Of a DNA stretch of 64,000 nucleotides, positions 23,668-34,486 are shown one piece after another (the stretch's first letter is position 1; the number at the start of each line of letters is the position of its first letter). The notes beneath the pieces are model-generated. The model saw nothing but the letters and a program-made list of their open reading frames with translations. It was not told the DNA's origin and did not search any database. The stretch is from Dioscorea cayenensis subsp. rotundata (taxonomy: Eukaryota > Streptophyta > Magnoliopsida > Dioscoreales > Dioscoreaceae). The stretch lies in NCBI RefSeq assembly GCF_009730915.1, contig NC_052476.1, positions 62,001 through 126,000 on the forward strand, given 5' to 3'. The position numbers were made by a program, and so were the translations under genes.

Positions 23668-24188
23668 ATCTTATGTTATTTATCTTCTGAATCTAATATT
23701 CAACCATAAAACTTCCAAGGGAGTTTATTTTAAAAATATTATTAAAAAAAAAATCTAGCAAGTCGCATGTCTAAGTTTCCTTGATTGGAGTGGATAATCT
23801 GAGTTGCTTTCCTACAAAGAAAACACAAATTGGGAGTTATTGTCTCCGTTTTATTTAAATTATGATTTTATTAAGTTTATATATATAAATAAATAAATAA
23901 ATCATAATCATTAAAATAAAATAATAAGAGTGCGCAAAACTCTATAGCTAGATACAAAAGATAACAGAAAGAAACAATCTTTCAGAGCAAAAAATAGTAC
24001 AAAAAAAATGCATATTAAAAAAAATTACAATGTAGATCTATCAAACTAAATAATAATAAGAATCACTGCAGTCAAACTGTCAAAACTTTGAAATATATAT
24101 ATATCATATGTTTAATGATTTGGTAAATAACCAAATATTCTAACCACTCTAATGCCTATCATACATATAACATGCATTATATATATGT
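23668..24188. other. AT-rich spacer
   Basis: No gene was seen. It is intron remnant of the broken SABATH copy between the LINE and the following hAT-like element, with short (TAAA)n and (TA)n tracts. Confidence 0.4.
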
Positions 24189-24196
24189 ATGCATGC

Positions 24197-25186
24197 AGCC
24201 CAGAAACGGAACTATAAACAAAAGGAAGGGGTGCTCAATTCAAATTTAAAAAAATATTAATTATAAACAATTATATTAATTTAAATTTGAGATTATAATA
24301 ATAATCTATATAAAATATGTATATATCTAAGAATTTTGGGTTAAGTGTAAAAAATTTTATCATATGTGCATAAATAACATTTAACTCAACTAACAATGAA
24401 AAACTAAAGTAATAAATAATGCAATTAGAAAACAACACATGTAAATTCATAATCCAATTCAATTAGTAATTAAATGAATAATCAAAATTTTCATAACAAT
24501 TAATCAAACAAATATTTAACAATTTTTTACAATAATTTGCAAACTAAATTTTTCATAACAAACATTCATAACAAATAACAAAACAAATATTTAATAAATA
24601 TCATATTATTTTGTTCACAAAAAATAATCAAAAAATAAAACAAATTAAATTAACTTAAATTAAATATAAAAAAAGGTAAGATAAGTCCTTACAAGATGAA
24701 ACATAAATTTGGAAGAGATTGAGCGAAGAGAAACAGAGAGAGAGAAATTGCATATGATCTTGAAAGAGAACAGTTACATCTTTTTTAGAGATTTTTTAAA
24801 TAGTAGTTGCAGTTTTTTTGGTTTTTTATTTTATTTGTTATACTATTATTTTTTATATTAATATTTTTAGAAATTTGATAATTATAAATTGATAAGTTTA
24901 ATAAAAAAATATATTTAAAGTATAAAATTAAAAAAAAATATTATGAAGATTCATGTTTCACTACCGATATTATATTATTATTTATTATTATCACTAAACA
25001 TCAATTTTATTTAATATAATAATTTTAATCTTTTTATTTAATTTATTTTAAAATAGCATGTGTGGAATTTAAAAAAAATAAAGGGAACTAATATGAATTA
25101 AAATTGTTAATATATATATATATATATACTTTTCCATGGGGCAAGGGGGTGCTAAAGCCCACCCTTGCCCCCCTCTCCTTCCGCCC
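24197..25186. mobile_element. hAT-like element on the SABATH pseudogene exon 4 acceptor
   Basis: The 8-bp sequence ATGCATGC flanks it at 24189-24196 and 25187-25194. The right end, reverse-complemented, reads GGGCGGAAGGAGAGGGGGG. The left end contains CAGAAACGGAACTA. Both are degenerate forms of the CAGKGGCGGA terminus of the two other hAT elements in the window. The interior is very AT-rich with no transposase. It lies directly in front of the CAG splice acceptor of exon 4. Confidence 0.65.
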
Positions 25187-25602
25187 ATGCATGCAGGGTA
25201 TTGTGGAGAAGGGTAAGATAGCTAGCTAGACTCCTTCAATGCACCATATTATGCACCATCTCCGGAGGAAGTGAAGCGTGTTATAGAGACTGAAGGATCA
25301 TTCCTTATTAACAGCATCAAGAGTTTTGAAGTAAGTTGGGATGCAGTGAAGGAGCACAATATTAATGTCGCCATGGTTGAAGATAACGCTTGCATGGCTG
25401 TGAAAATAAGAACCACTGCTAAAATAATGACTAAGTGCATAAGGGCATGCATTGAATCCATGTTTGCGAGTCACTTTGGAGAAGATATCATTGATGAACT
25501 GTTTGTGAGGTATACCTCCCTTTTGGAATTGAAGGTTACTTCTCCAAGAACAAGGTTCAGCTTACCAACGTTGTTGTCAATATGAAAAGGATATATCCTT
25601 AG

Positions 25603-26640
25603 TTAACAGAATGACATGCAGCTACCTAGTTGGAAACTTTATTTATGCTACGTATTTCCTCCTTGTTGTATCCTCTCACCTTATTATGTTTGTCAGAGCT
25701 TCATTTTACTATTGTCTGTACCTATTTTAGGTTTTATTAATAAAGTGATTTATCCAAATTTTTTTCAAAAAGATTTATAAGTCTTCCTTTCTTCCTTTCT
25801 TTTTTTTTTTAATAAAAGTCATAAATAGTTAATAATAATAATAATAATAATAATTTAAACTTTGTGAACCGCGGATGAGATAGAATCACACTGCAATTAA
25901 CTTACAACAAAGTATTTCACGACTCAAATAAAGTATAGTTTGGGAGAAGGTTACGAAGGAATATAATATTTAACCAACAGATTGTTTTTATGTATATCTT
26001 ATTTAAAATAGTATAATATAAAAAAAAAATCTACTAATCAAGTATTATTTTTGGTGAATTAGGGTTTAGTTTTTCTGTATATATATTGTATCACCCTATC
26101 AAACTCCATGAGTGTATGAAAATACATTTTTTTATTTACAATTTTTTTTTATGAAAATACTAAGCTTTGTTAATCAAGGGATATGCAAGTACATAGGTGT
26201 ACTAATTATGACGGTTTATAGACCTCTTGGAATGCACCATAGGTGACTTGAAGCTAAATCCCCTTGATATGTAACCTTAAAGGGGAGGGATAGTGCTACT
26301 CACATAAACTTTCTACAGAGACCCTACGCCTTGTGACTTGAACGGCTCAAACTCAAACCTCTCAAACACATAATGCGATAGTTATCGATCGATCTGTCTT
26401 CCTCATTTTGGTGAGAATTCAGACTGTTGTTATCTTTAGACTCACTTGTTGTTTTTTCTCCATTGTATCTCTTTATTATTATTATTTTTTTTAATAAATT
26501 AATGGTTTATTTATTTTTTTTTTAAAAAAAATTATTGGTACACTTTTTTCTGCAAAATAATTAAGAATATTATTTTAATAATTATAATTGCTTTGAAATG
26601 TGTAATTAATGAAATTAAATCTATATATATATATATATAT
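25603..26640. other. AT-rich repeat-derived spacer
   Basis: Downstream of the pseudogene. A decayed LINE-type tail (GTGATTTATCCAA, 25745-25757) and another weak one (AATGGTTTATTTA near 26502) are visible, with (TAA)n near 25825-25852 and (TA)n near 26618-26640. Around 26170-26400 there is a stretch partly matching 1990-2050. No gene was seen. Confidence 0.4.
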
Positions 26641-26646
26641 TTAATC

Positions 26647-26985
26647 AACATGATCAGCCACAAGCATCTATCAGTTGATATTTTTTTCAACTTACATGAA
26701 TACAATACCAGCCAAAAATATAAAAGAATATTTTTCGCCAGCTTGCATGAATGAAGTACAACCCAAAAATATATAAAAATATATATATTTTTGCCAGCTT
26801 GCATGAATAAAATACAAGCCAAAAAAATATAATATAATTTTGTCTAGTAGCATGAACCACGCATAACATTAAATTTATATAAGAAAAAGGCAGAAAAATT
26901 ATGTTAATGATGTTAGGGGCCGTTTAAAACCATAAAGAAATTCATAATTTAAAATGAACTATTCAAAATCATAATATATAAATAT
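26647..26985. repeat. segmental duplicate, left copy, with 50-57 bp tandem units
   Basis: This matches 29362-29572 from TCAGCCACAAGCATC through GAACTATTCAAAATCATAAT. Inside, a unit beginning AGCTTGCATGAA or AACTTACATGAA recurs near 26689, 26739 and 26796. The right copy has fewer units. The small frames seen across it are repeats of the same phrase, not genes. Confidence 0.7.
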
Positions 26986-27167
26986 TTATGTAATAATTTG
27001 AATGTATAATGCATGTATACCTAACCTTTGGGGGGAAATATAATTCTTTTATGAATATGATGAACCACATGATCACATTGGTACACCATATCTTGTACGT
27101 ACTAGTCCATAAGCATATGGGTTATATTAACACTAAACTATACACCCTAAGAAGATCTATACTCTTA

Positions 27168-28221
27168 AGGTATATTTGGTTGCCAAAAGTGGAGTGGGAG
27201 TGGGCTCAGTGAGTGGGGATTGGGTATTAACCCTTGTTTAGGTATGCATTAGTGGGAGTGGGAGAGTAGTGTGGAGGGAGTGGGAGAGGAGTGTGTGAGG
27301 TATTGTCAATCATCACAAATTAGGCGGACTGGCCCAATTTGAGATGATGAAAAGACCAAAATGACCTTGACATTAATTTTTTATTATTTTTTATTTTTTA
27401 GTCTCGAATTGTTCTAGTTAGGGCAAAGTTTCCTCTCTCGAATCGTCTGCGAGCGGAGGAAGAGCATCTGGAGACAATTCTCTCTCTAGAATCGTTCATG
27501 AGTCCAGGTTTGGTGGATTATTTATTATTATCATAATTATTATCATCATAATTATTATACAGTGGACTAATAACAAATTTATTAAATTAACAAAAGAGAA
27601 AAACAGTGTTTGGTGAGATATTTCAATGACAAGTGATTGTCAAATACTCCTCGCCATTCACTCCTTAATTTAATGCAATCTCACTTTTTCTTTTTTTTTT
27701 TTTAATGAAAAAGATTTTTAAGATATATTGATTCATAGAATGACATTGTAGTATTATAAAATTAAATAATAATTAATAATAATAATTAATTAGTTACATT
27801 TCTGCCAATGTTTTTAAAATATAAATACAAATAACTCATTCTATTTAACACCATTAATTAATAGCTAGTTAATGATATTAATAATTAAATTCAAAAATAA
27901 GAATGGAATTGTAGTATTATAAAATTTAATATTTATTTTTGGTAGTTAATTAGTTACAATTTTCTCAACGTTATTAAAAACTATAATTAAAAATAAATCA
28001 TTATATTTAGCATAATTAATTAATAACTAATTAATGATATTAATATTTAAATAAAAAAATCTATAATATTCATTTTATCATACTTACTTTCTTTACTTTT
28101 TCCCATTCCCAATAAATTATATTTTTCAATCCTTACCAACCAAACACATTCTTCATTCTCACTCCTACTCCACTATCCCACATATCACTCCCAATCCACT
28201 CTTGGCAACCAAACATACCCA
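27168..28221. mobile_element. PIF/Harbinger-like non-autonomous element
   Basis: The termini are AGGTATATTTGGTTGCC and, reverse-complemented, TGGGTATGTTTGGTTGCC. Similarity extends about 35 bp (AAGTGGAGTGGGAGTG against AGAGTGGATTGGGAGTG). TTA flanks both ends (27165-27167 and 28222-28224), the usual Harbinger target. The element is 1.05 kb, AT-rich inside, without a transposase frame. Confidence 0.7.
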
Positions 28222-28432
28222 TTAGTACTAATTGCTCTGATATTATTTAATTAATGAATTAAAACATGGTCATCCTTAACAAAAGAGCTGTAGCTTTTTT
28301 TTTATATAGAAATGGATAAACCACAACTTTATTAAACAAGAAAGAACAAGTATAAACTTGGAAAACAAAAGCAAACAGAACCAGACAACAGAGAAGCAAA
28401 AGAAAACAAGCCAGAACAATAAGCCATCACCA

Positions 28433-29046
28433 GCAGTGGCGGAGTTAGAAATCATAGACAAGGGGGCAAATGAAACTTAATGAATAAACTTTCAACTATA
28501 ATCAAAGTTAATAATCATTTTTTAAATAAGTCTTTTACATAAACAAGTACTACACATCATCAACAAAGCAAATTCACAATTGTCCCTACGAGTTTAATAT
28601 TTTGAAAATAATGAATGATTGTTTCATTATATATCAATATAATTAAAGATATTTTTTTCAAGATGTATGTTACTAAGCAACAATTGATCACTAATTTTAT
28701 TACGTGGTTGAGTTTTCACAATCTTCATTGCAGAGAAAACTCTCTCCACAAATGCAGTTGAAATTGGTAAAATTAGAGCTACATTTAAGACATAAATAAA
28801 AACATAAATAAATAAATATTAAATAAATTTAATTTATAATCAAATAGAAGTCACAGCTTCATCATTGGATAAGATGAGACTAGTCTCCTTTATTTTTAGT
28901 TAATAAAAAACTAAGGGGGTCAATTATAAAATAGATGTGGGTAATTAGGATATCAATTAATTTAATTAATATTAAATTAACTTATTCTCAAATTATAAGG
29001 GAGTCGGGCCAATTGCCCTCCTTCCCCACCACGTGGCTCCGCTAAG
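28433..29046 (-). mobile_element. hAT element relic (CAGTGGCGGAG terminus)
   Basis: The left end reads CAGTGGCGGAGTTAG. The right end, reverse-complemented, reads TTAGCGGAGCCACG. A clear 8-bp target duplication is not visible. Identity as a hAT rests on the terminus and on the dimerisation domain encoded inside on the minus strand. It interrupts a LINE fragment. Confidence 0.75.
28643..28792 (-). pseudogene. hAT transposase C-terminal dimerisation domain fragment
   Basis: The minus-strand frame starts VALILPISTAFVERVFSAMK and continues with IVKTQPRNKISDQLLLSNIH to a TAA at 28643-28645. The pattern (STA.VER.FSAMK followed by RN...D..L) is the hallmark of the hAT family C-terminal dimerisation domain. 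Upstream coding sequence is not recognisable and the sequence before the fragment may be an intron acceptor. It is about 50 codons long. Confidence 0.85.
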
Positions 29047-29361
29047 GGATAATGAGCTTTTAATAACAAACAAACAAACAGCCCCAGAAACAACTCAATA
29101 AAAAGAGAAAAACACCACAATGGAAAAGTCGATGATCACCTGAAGGAGATAAAAGGACCTCTAAAGCTGCCAAAAGAGGAGAAAAAGTAGGGGTGGATCA
29201 CTCCTGAGTAAGTGGATCAAAGGTCTTGAACCTAGAAAAACTAGAGAGCGCTTGAATTTCTAGACTGAATCTGGAGGTATGTGCTGAAGTTGTGGGTCTT
29301 TAACTACAGAGAACCAAGTGAGGAGCATATAAATCGTAGCTAGTTGCCTTTGATGCACTTA

Positions 29362-29572
29362 ATGTCAGCCACAAGCATCCATGAGTTGATATTTTTTTCA
29401 ACTTGCATGAACACAATACCAGCCAAATATAAAAGAATATTTTTGCCAGCTTGCATGAATGAAATACAAGCCAAAAATATATAAAAAATAATTTTGTCTC
29501 TGGGATGTATTAAACCATAAATAAATTTCTAACTCAAAATGAACTATTCAAAATCATAATATATAGATTAAG
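29362..29572. repeat. segmental duplicate, right copy
   Basis: This is the partner of 26647-26985 and begins just past the end of the LINE fragment. It contains two of the GCTTGCATGAA-type units. The LINE, its hAT and the Harbinger-like element lie between the two copies. Confidence 0.65.
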
Positions 29573-30209
29573 TCTTTTAAATACATTCGTAGATCATATA
29601 TTTACAAATGTTATGTTGAAACGTTAAATTGAAATCCAACGGTCTCAATAATTGTCAAGCTTCCTAAAAATGTAAAACACCGGAACTTTCCGGCATGGAG
29701 GCCCCGCCATTTGCTTGCTACTAGTGACCTCAGGTTGGTCGGAGATTGAATGCCACCTCTTTGATTTCTTAAGTTACCGGTTGTAGAAGAGAAAAAGGAG
29801 CAAAAGATGATGAGAAAAAAGAGTGAAGAGGCTGATGTGGCAGTTGACATGGGGAAGAAGTGCACATGGGGAGAAATTGCTGATGATAGATGTGGCAACC
29901 TCCATAAGTGTGGATGGCGTGGAGTCCAGCATCCATATTACTGAATTTTCGCCGAAAAACCAAAACAACCTCACCGGCATATATGATCAAATTAAATGTT
30001 ATAGCTCAATTAATTTGATGTGTTTTGAATATTGGTGCTCAAATTGACATATGATAAAAAGTTAATTAGTGCTCAACCAAGAAAACTACCTCATAATTAT
30101 GCTTGGTATTAACTTTTGCTTATGTCATAGTTTAATGCACCCGTAAGTTCCAAACACCCAAACATTAGAGGGACTGAATCTTTGGCGAAGAAGAGTCCTA
30201 CCCTCACCC

Positions 30210-31900
30210 ATGAGGAGCACGATCACAGAAGAACAAGAGAAGCTATGGGCTACCTCCCATTGTCTGTTTTTGAATCTATGTTCAAATTTTCTTTGCTTAT
30301 TTTATGCTTTTCATTATTTTGATTTTTTAAATTTTATGAATAAACTGTTCTCTGAGAAGGGAGTTGAGAAACTAAAAAAACACACTGGGATGCTTACAGA
30401 GCCACACATCACTTCTTCGCTTAATTCATTCAAAAATAGAAGACACATACATAAACATATTGTACGGCCTATGCTCTTGGAGAGAATTAAAGAAGCACAA
30501 GCGAAAGACAGCTATTTCCAGAAGATTCGTCAGGAGATAGAAGTTGGCACTCAAGTTCAGTTTCGGATCCACCAAGATGGTTCGGTGAGGTTTGGAGATC
30601 GGATCTGTGTTCCAAATGACTCAGAGTTAAAGAAGGAAATCATGGAAGAAGCTCACTACACCAATTATTCAGTTCATCCTGGCAGCACTAAAATGTACAA
30701 GGATCTGAAGAGTACTTTCTGGTGGAATAACATGAAGCGGGAGATTGCCCAGTTTGTGGCACAGTGATTAACCTGTCAGCAGGTTAAGGTGGAGCATCAG
30801 AGATCAGCGGGACTTCTTCAACCACTTCCGATCTCAGAGTGGAAGTGGGAGAATATTGCAATGGATTTTGTGTCTGGTTTTCCTAGAACCCACAAGGGTA
30901 CTGATAATGTGTGGGTAGTGGTTGACAGATTAACCAAGTCCGCACATTTCTTGGCTGTGAAGACTGGCATGTCTTTGGAGAAACTAGCAGAGATGTACAT
31001 TGACCAAATTGTGAGACTGCATGGTGTTCCCGTGTCAATCGTGTCAGATCGGGACACCAGGTTCGTGGCACACTTCTGGAAAAGTTTGCATAAGGCTTTG
31101 GGAACTAAGTTGACTTTCAGCACAGCATTTCACCCACAAACTGTGGGCAGTCTGAGAGGACGATTCAGATTTTGGAGGATATGCTTCGAGCTTGTATGCT
31201 GGATTTTGGGAGTTCATGGGATCGACACTTGTCTTTGATTGAGTTTGCTTATAACAATAGCTATCAGGCAAGTATTCAGATGGCTCCCTATGAGGCACTT
31301 TATGGCAGAAGATGTAGATCACCTATTTGCTGGGATGACGTGGGAGAGAGAAGATTGTTAGGGCCAGAGATTGTGCAAATGAAAGTGGAGAAAGTCCGAT
31401 TAATCAGAGATCATTTGCGAGCGGCTCAGAGTAGACAGAAGAGTTATGCTGATAACAGGAGAAGAAGTTTAGAATTTGAAGTGGGAGATCATGTATTCTT
31501 GAGGGTCGCTCCAACCAAAGGAGTAATTCGTTTCAGCGTTAGAGGGAAGCTCAGTCCTCGATTTATTGGCCCATTTGAAATTTTAGAGCGCATTGGTGAA
31601 GTGGCATACCGGCTTGCGCTACCGCCAGCTCTTTCCCATGTGCATAATGTGTTCCACGTTTCTATGTTGAAAAAGTTCATCGCAAATCCTGATCATGTAA
31701 TACAGTTTTCAGACTTTGAACTCAACAATGATATGACATATGAGGAGCGTCCTGTGAAGATCGTGGACTTCAAAGAGCAAGCTTTAAGAAGACGGATCAT
31801 TCCTTATGTAAAGGTTCAGTGGAGCAATCATTCAGAGCGTGAAGCGACATGGGAGTTAGAGTCAGAGATGAGAAAAAGATACACGTATCTTTTCATTTGA
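30210..31900 (+). pseudogene. Ty3/gypsy chromovirus pol 3' part (integrase and chromodomain), broken
   Basis: The plus-strand frames show, in order: a zinc-binding region end (EEAHYTNYSVHPGSTKMYKDL), two stop codons at about 30765-30770, then the integrase core with MDFVSGFPRTHKGTDNVWVV and IVSDRDTRFVAHFWKSLH. A frameshift near 31141-31175 falls just where the catalytic glutamate region should be. The frame resumes with EDMLRACMLDFGSSWDRHL and ends in a chromodomain-like tail (RRRIIPYVKVQWSNHSEREA). The order and tail fit the Tekay/Del-type chromoviruses. Protease, reverse transcriptase and RNase H are not seen upstream. It cannot be active. Confidence 0.85.
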
Positions 31901-32548
31901 TCAGGTAAGAGTTTAGAGGACTAAACTTTTTCTTAGGAGAGAGGAGTTATGGGCCCCACACATTTTTTTTTATTTATTTCATTTAATTGTTTTGCATGTA
32001 AGGCTGTTACGGAAGAGGAAAAGAAACTTTCCTTTTTTATTATTATTTTTCTCTTAATTTTTATATCTTATTAGGTTTTCAAACCCTAGCCGCCACCCTT
32101 TGTTTCTTCCGATATAGTCTCTCGTTTGAACCAAGAAAGAGGGAGAGATCTTGCCTCTTTCCTTTTCTCTTTTTCTTTTTGGTGTGTGGTGCCGGCGGCG
32201 AGGACGGAGATAGACCTCTTCGTCAAGGTTGTGTTGTTATCGTTGGGAGGTAAGCGTGCTCTTTCTAGATCTAGGGCTTCCTAGATCTAGGGTTAAGTGG
32301 TGTAATTTATCTCCTAGATCTTGTTGTGGTATGTTAATGTTTATTTAGGGATTAAGTGGTGAAATTCTTTTTATCTCCTAAATCTTGTCATGGCATTACT
32401 ACATATTCTTGTTTAGGGTTATGATGTATGTTTAGTGGTTTGATTATTGTAGGATAAAACCGGCCATTACACAGTGGTTTTTCTACATCGATATGAGTGC
32501 TTCTTGTTGCCTTCATTCAAGCACAAATTCTTTATGTTTTAAAAACAT
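31901..32548 (+). mobile_element. gypsy 3' non-coding region and probable partial LTR, running into the gap
   Basis: This follows the pol stop directly. A purine-rich stretch (AGGAGAGAGGAG near 31935) could serve as polypurine tract. The downstream pyrimidine-rich sequence (about 32030-32270, with CTAGATCTAGGG repeated near 32265-32295) is probably LTR. The right end is lost in the assembly gap. Confidence 0.5.
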
Positions 32549-33548
32549 NNNNNNNNNNNNNNNNNNNNNNNNNNNNNNNNNNNNNNNNNNNNNNNNNNNN
32601 NNNNNNNNNNNNNNNNNNNNNNNNNNNNNNNNNNNNNNNNNNNNNNNNNNNNNNNNNNNNNNNNNNNNNNNNNNNNNNNNNNNNNNNNNNNNNNNNNNNN
32701 NNNNNNNNNNNNNNNNNNNNNNNNNNNNNNNNNNNNNNNNNNNNNNNNNNNNNNNNNNNNNNNNNNNNNNNNNNNNNNNNNNNNNNNNNNNNNNNNNNNN
32801 NNNNNNNNNNNNNNNNNNNNNNNNNNNNNNNNNNNNNNNNNNNNNNNNNNNNNNNNNNNNNNNNNNNNNNNNNNNNNNNNNNNNNNNNNNNNNNNNNNNN
32901 NNNNNNNNNNNNNNNNNNNNNNNNNNNNNNNNNNNNNNNNNNNNNNNNNNNNNNNNNNNNNNNNNNNNNNNNNNNNNNNNNNNNNNNNNNNNNNNNNNNN
33001 NNNNNNNNNNNNNNNNNNNNNNNNNNNNNNNNNNNNNNNNNNNNNNNNNNNNNNNNNNNNNNNNNNNNNNNNNNNNNNNNNNNNNNNNNNNNNNNNNNNN
33101 NNNNNNNNNNNNNNNNNNNNNNNNNNNNNNNNNNNNNNNNNNNNNNNNNNNNNNNNNNNNNNNNNNNNNNNNNNNNNNNNNNNNNNNNNNNNNNNNNNNN
33201 NNNNNNNNNNNNNNNNNNNNNNNNNNNNNNNNNNNNNNNNNNNNNNNNNNNNNNNNNNNNNNNNNNNNNNNNNNNNNNNNNNNNNNNNNNNNNNNNNNNN
33301 NNNNNNNNNNNNNNNNNNNNNNNNNNNNNNNNNNNNNNNNNNNNNNNNNNNNNNNNNNNNNNNNNNNNNNNNNNNNNNNNNNNNNNNNNNNNNNNNNNNN
33401 NNNNNNNNNNNNNNNNNNNNNNNNNNNNNNNNNNNNNNNNNNNNNNNNNNNNNNNNNNNNNNNNNNNNNNNNNNNNNNNNNNNNNNNNNNNNNNNNNNNN
33501 NNNNNNNNNNNNNNNNNNNNNNNNNNNNNNNNNNNNNNNNNNNNNNNN
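32549..33548. other. assembly gap, exactly 1000 N
   Basis: All bases are N. The round length suggests a scaffolding placeholder rather than a measured distance. The missing sequence probably includes the rest of the gypsy LTR. Confidence 0.99.
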
Positions 33549-34372
33549 TTATTAATCATTAAACACTAGCCTTGTGACAGCTGGTAAATGTTGGTGTCAT
33601 TAATTAATCTTACAATCACCACTCATATATTTACAAGTACGTATATATATATATATATATATGAAGACTTAGGCAATTTGCTATAGGTGGAGCTAGCCCA
33701 TGCAGAATGATCACCATGGCTGATCACAAAGTCATCAATCACATATGCAAACAACAAAACAAAGTCATTGAAGAGGCATATATATAATTAACTCACACTC
33801 TAATTAATTATTTATCTCTGCAATTAATCTGCATGCTCAGACATGGAAATTAAGTAGTTATATGCAACGCAAGGAGAGCTTAATTTTCATCAATATCCAG
33901 TAGTGCCCTACTGTAATATAATAGTGTGCATGCCCATCAGCCCATGGAAATTAAAAACCCTAGCTACGGAGATTGCCAGGATATGCATTTACACAACCCT
34001 TTCCGTCCCATTGATCAGGTCATAAATGAATCTGGCCATACCAGACTTCTGCCACTTTTTCACTTGCAAGACAAAAGTAGATTAAATAACCGCCCGTATG
34101 TATCTTCGTATCTTCGCCTCCTCCTTTTTTAGAATGCATGCATGTCCCTATCGCATTAACCTTTCCTTAATGAGAGATAATTAGCTTCACCAGCTTGTAG
34201 TTACTATTTAGTTTTTATTTCTCACCAAAAAAAAAAATAAAATAAAGTGTATCTAACTAAAAAAAGAAAAAAAGAAAAAAAGAAAAACCACACCTCGCTC
34301 TATTGTGATAGATCATCCTTTCGTTTTTATATCTCACTGGCAAGCACTTGCATATATCTCCGACGTCCCCTC
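33549..34372. other. upstream region of the first pectin methylesterase gene
   Basis: No gene was seen. A (TA)n run lies near 33640-33662. The short reading frame at 33926-34132 has no recognised similarity. Confidence 0.4.
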
Positions 34373-34380
34373 TATAAATA
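34373..34380 (+). promoter_or_regulatory. TATA box of the first pectin methylesterase gene
   Basis: TATAAATA lies 107-114 bp before the first ATG (34487) in a good core-promoter position. Confidence 0.65.
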
Positions 34381-34486
34381 GATCGAACACTCAACTAGCT
34401 AGAATTCATCCTATATATATATATAGCTCAACGCCCATCTCCTTTCCATACATTATACGGCTAGCTAGCTATAGCTAGCTATATAT

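Larger units (their letters stand above)
6729..25602 (+). pseudogene. SABATH methyltransferase tandem copy, exploded by nested transposons
   Basis: Pieces of the same four-exon gene as 2806-4283 lie in order over 19 kb. Exon 1 is 6729-6803. Exon 2 is 6906-6958, 7420-7494 and 15648-15897, and resumes from about 18401. Exon 3 runs about 18530-18811. Exon 4 runs 25199-25602. The exon 2 breaks are an LTR-like insert (6959-7419), a Copia element (7495-15647) and a foldback element (15898-18400). Exon 3 carries an early stop, and exon 4 has an in-frame stop and shift just after its start (about 25218-25232). Most of the 19 kb is insertion. Residual identity to the intact copy is high throughout, so duplication and destruction look fairly recent. 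No functional protein is possible. Confidence 0.9.
28312..29335 (-). mobile_element. short LINE 3' fragment, split by a hAT relic
   Basis: The minus-strand hairpin ATGGATAAACCAC (28312-28324) marks the 3' end, and the untranslated sequence continues to about 28432. It resumes after the hAT insert at about 29047, and near 29180-29260 an ORF2-tail-like sequence is discernible on the minus strand. Reverse transcriptase sequence is missing, so it is a 5'-truncated copy. The right limit is approximate. Confidence 0.6.

Noticed and set aside
22512..23758. Several plus-strand frames of 80-226 codons
   Set aside because: They are the GC-rich antisense of the LINE/cyclin frame on the minus strand and have low-complexity Ser/Pro/Thr composition.
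29600..30100. Possible Mutator MITE with a GGTAGTTTTCTTGGTTGAGC-like end at about 30098 (minus strand)
   Set aside because: The single end resembles a MULE terminus, but no matching opposite end or 9-bp duplication could be found.
32493..33569. Long open frames spanning the N run on both strands
   Set aside because: They are artefacts of translating the 1000-base assembly gap.
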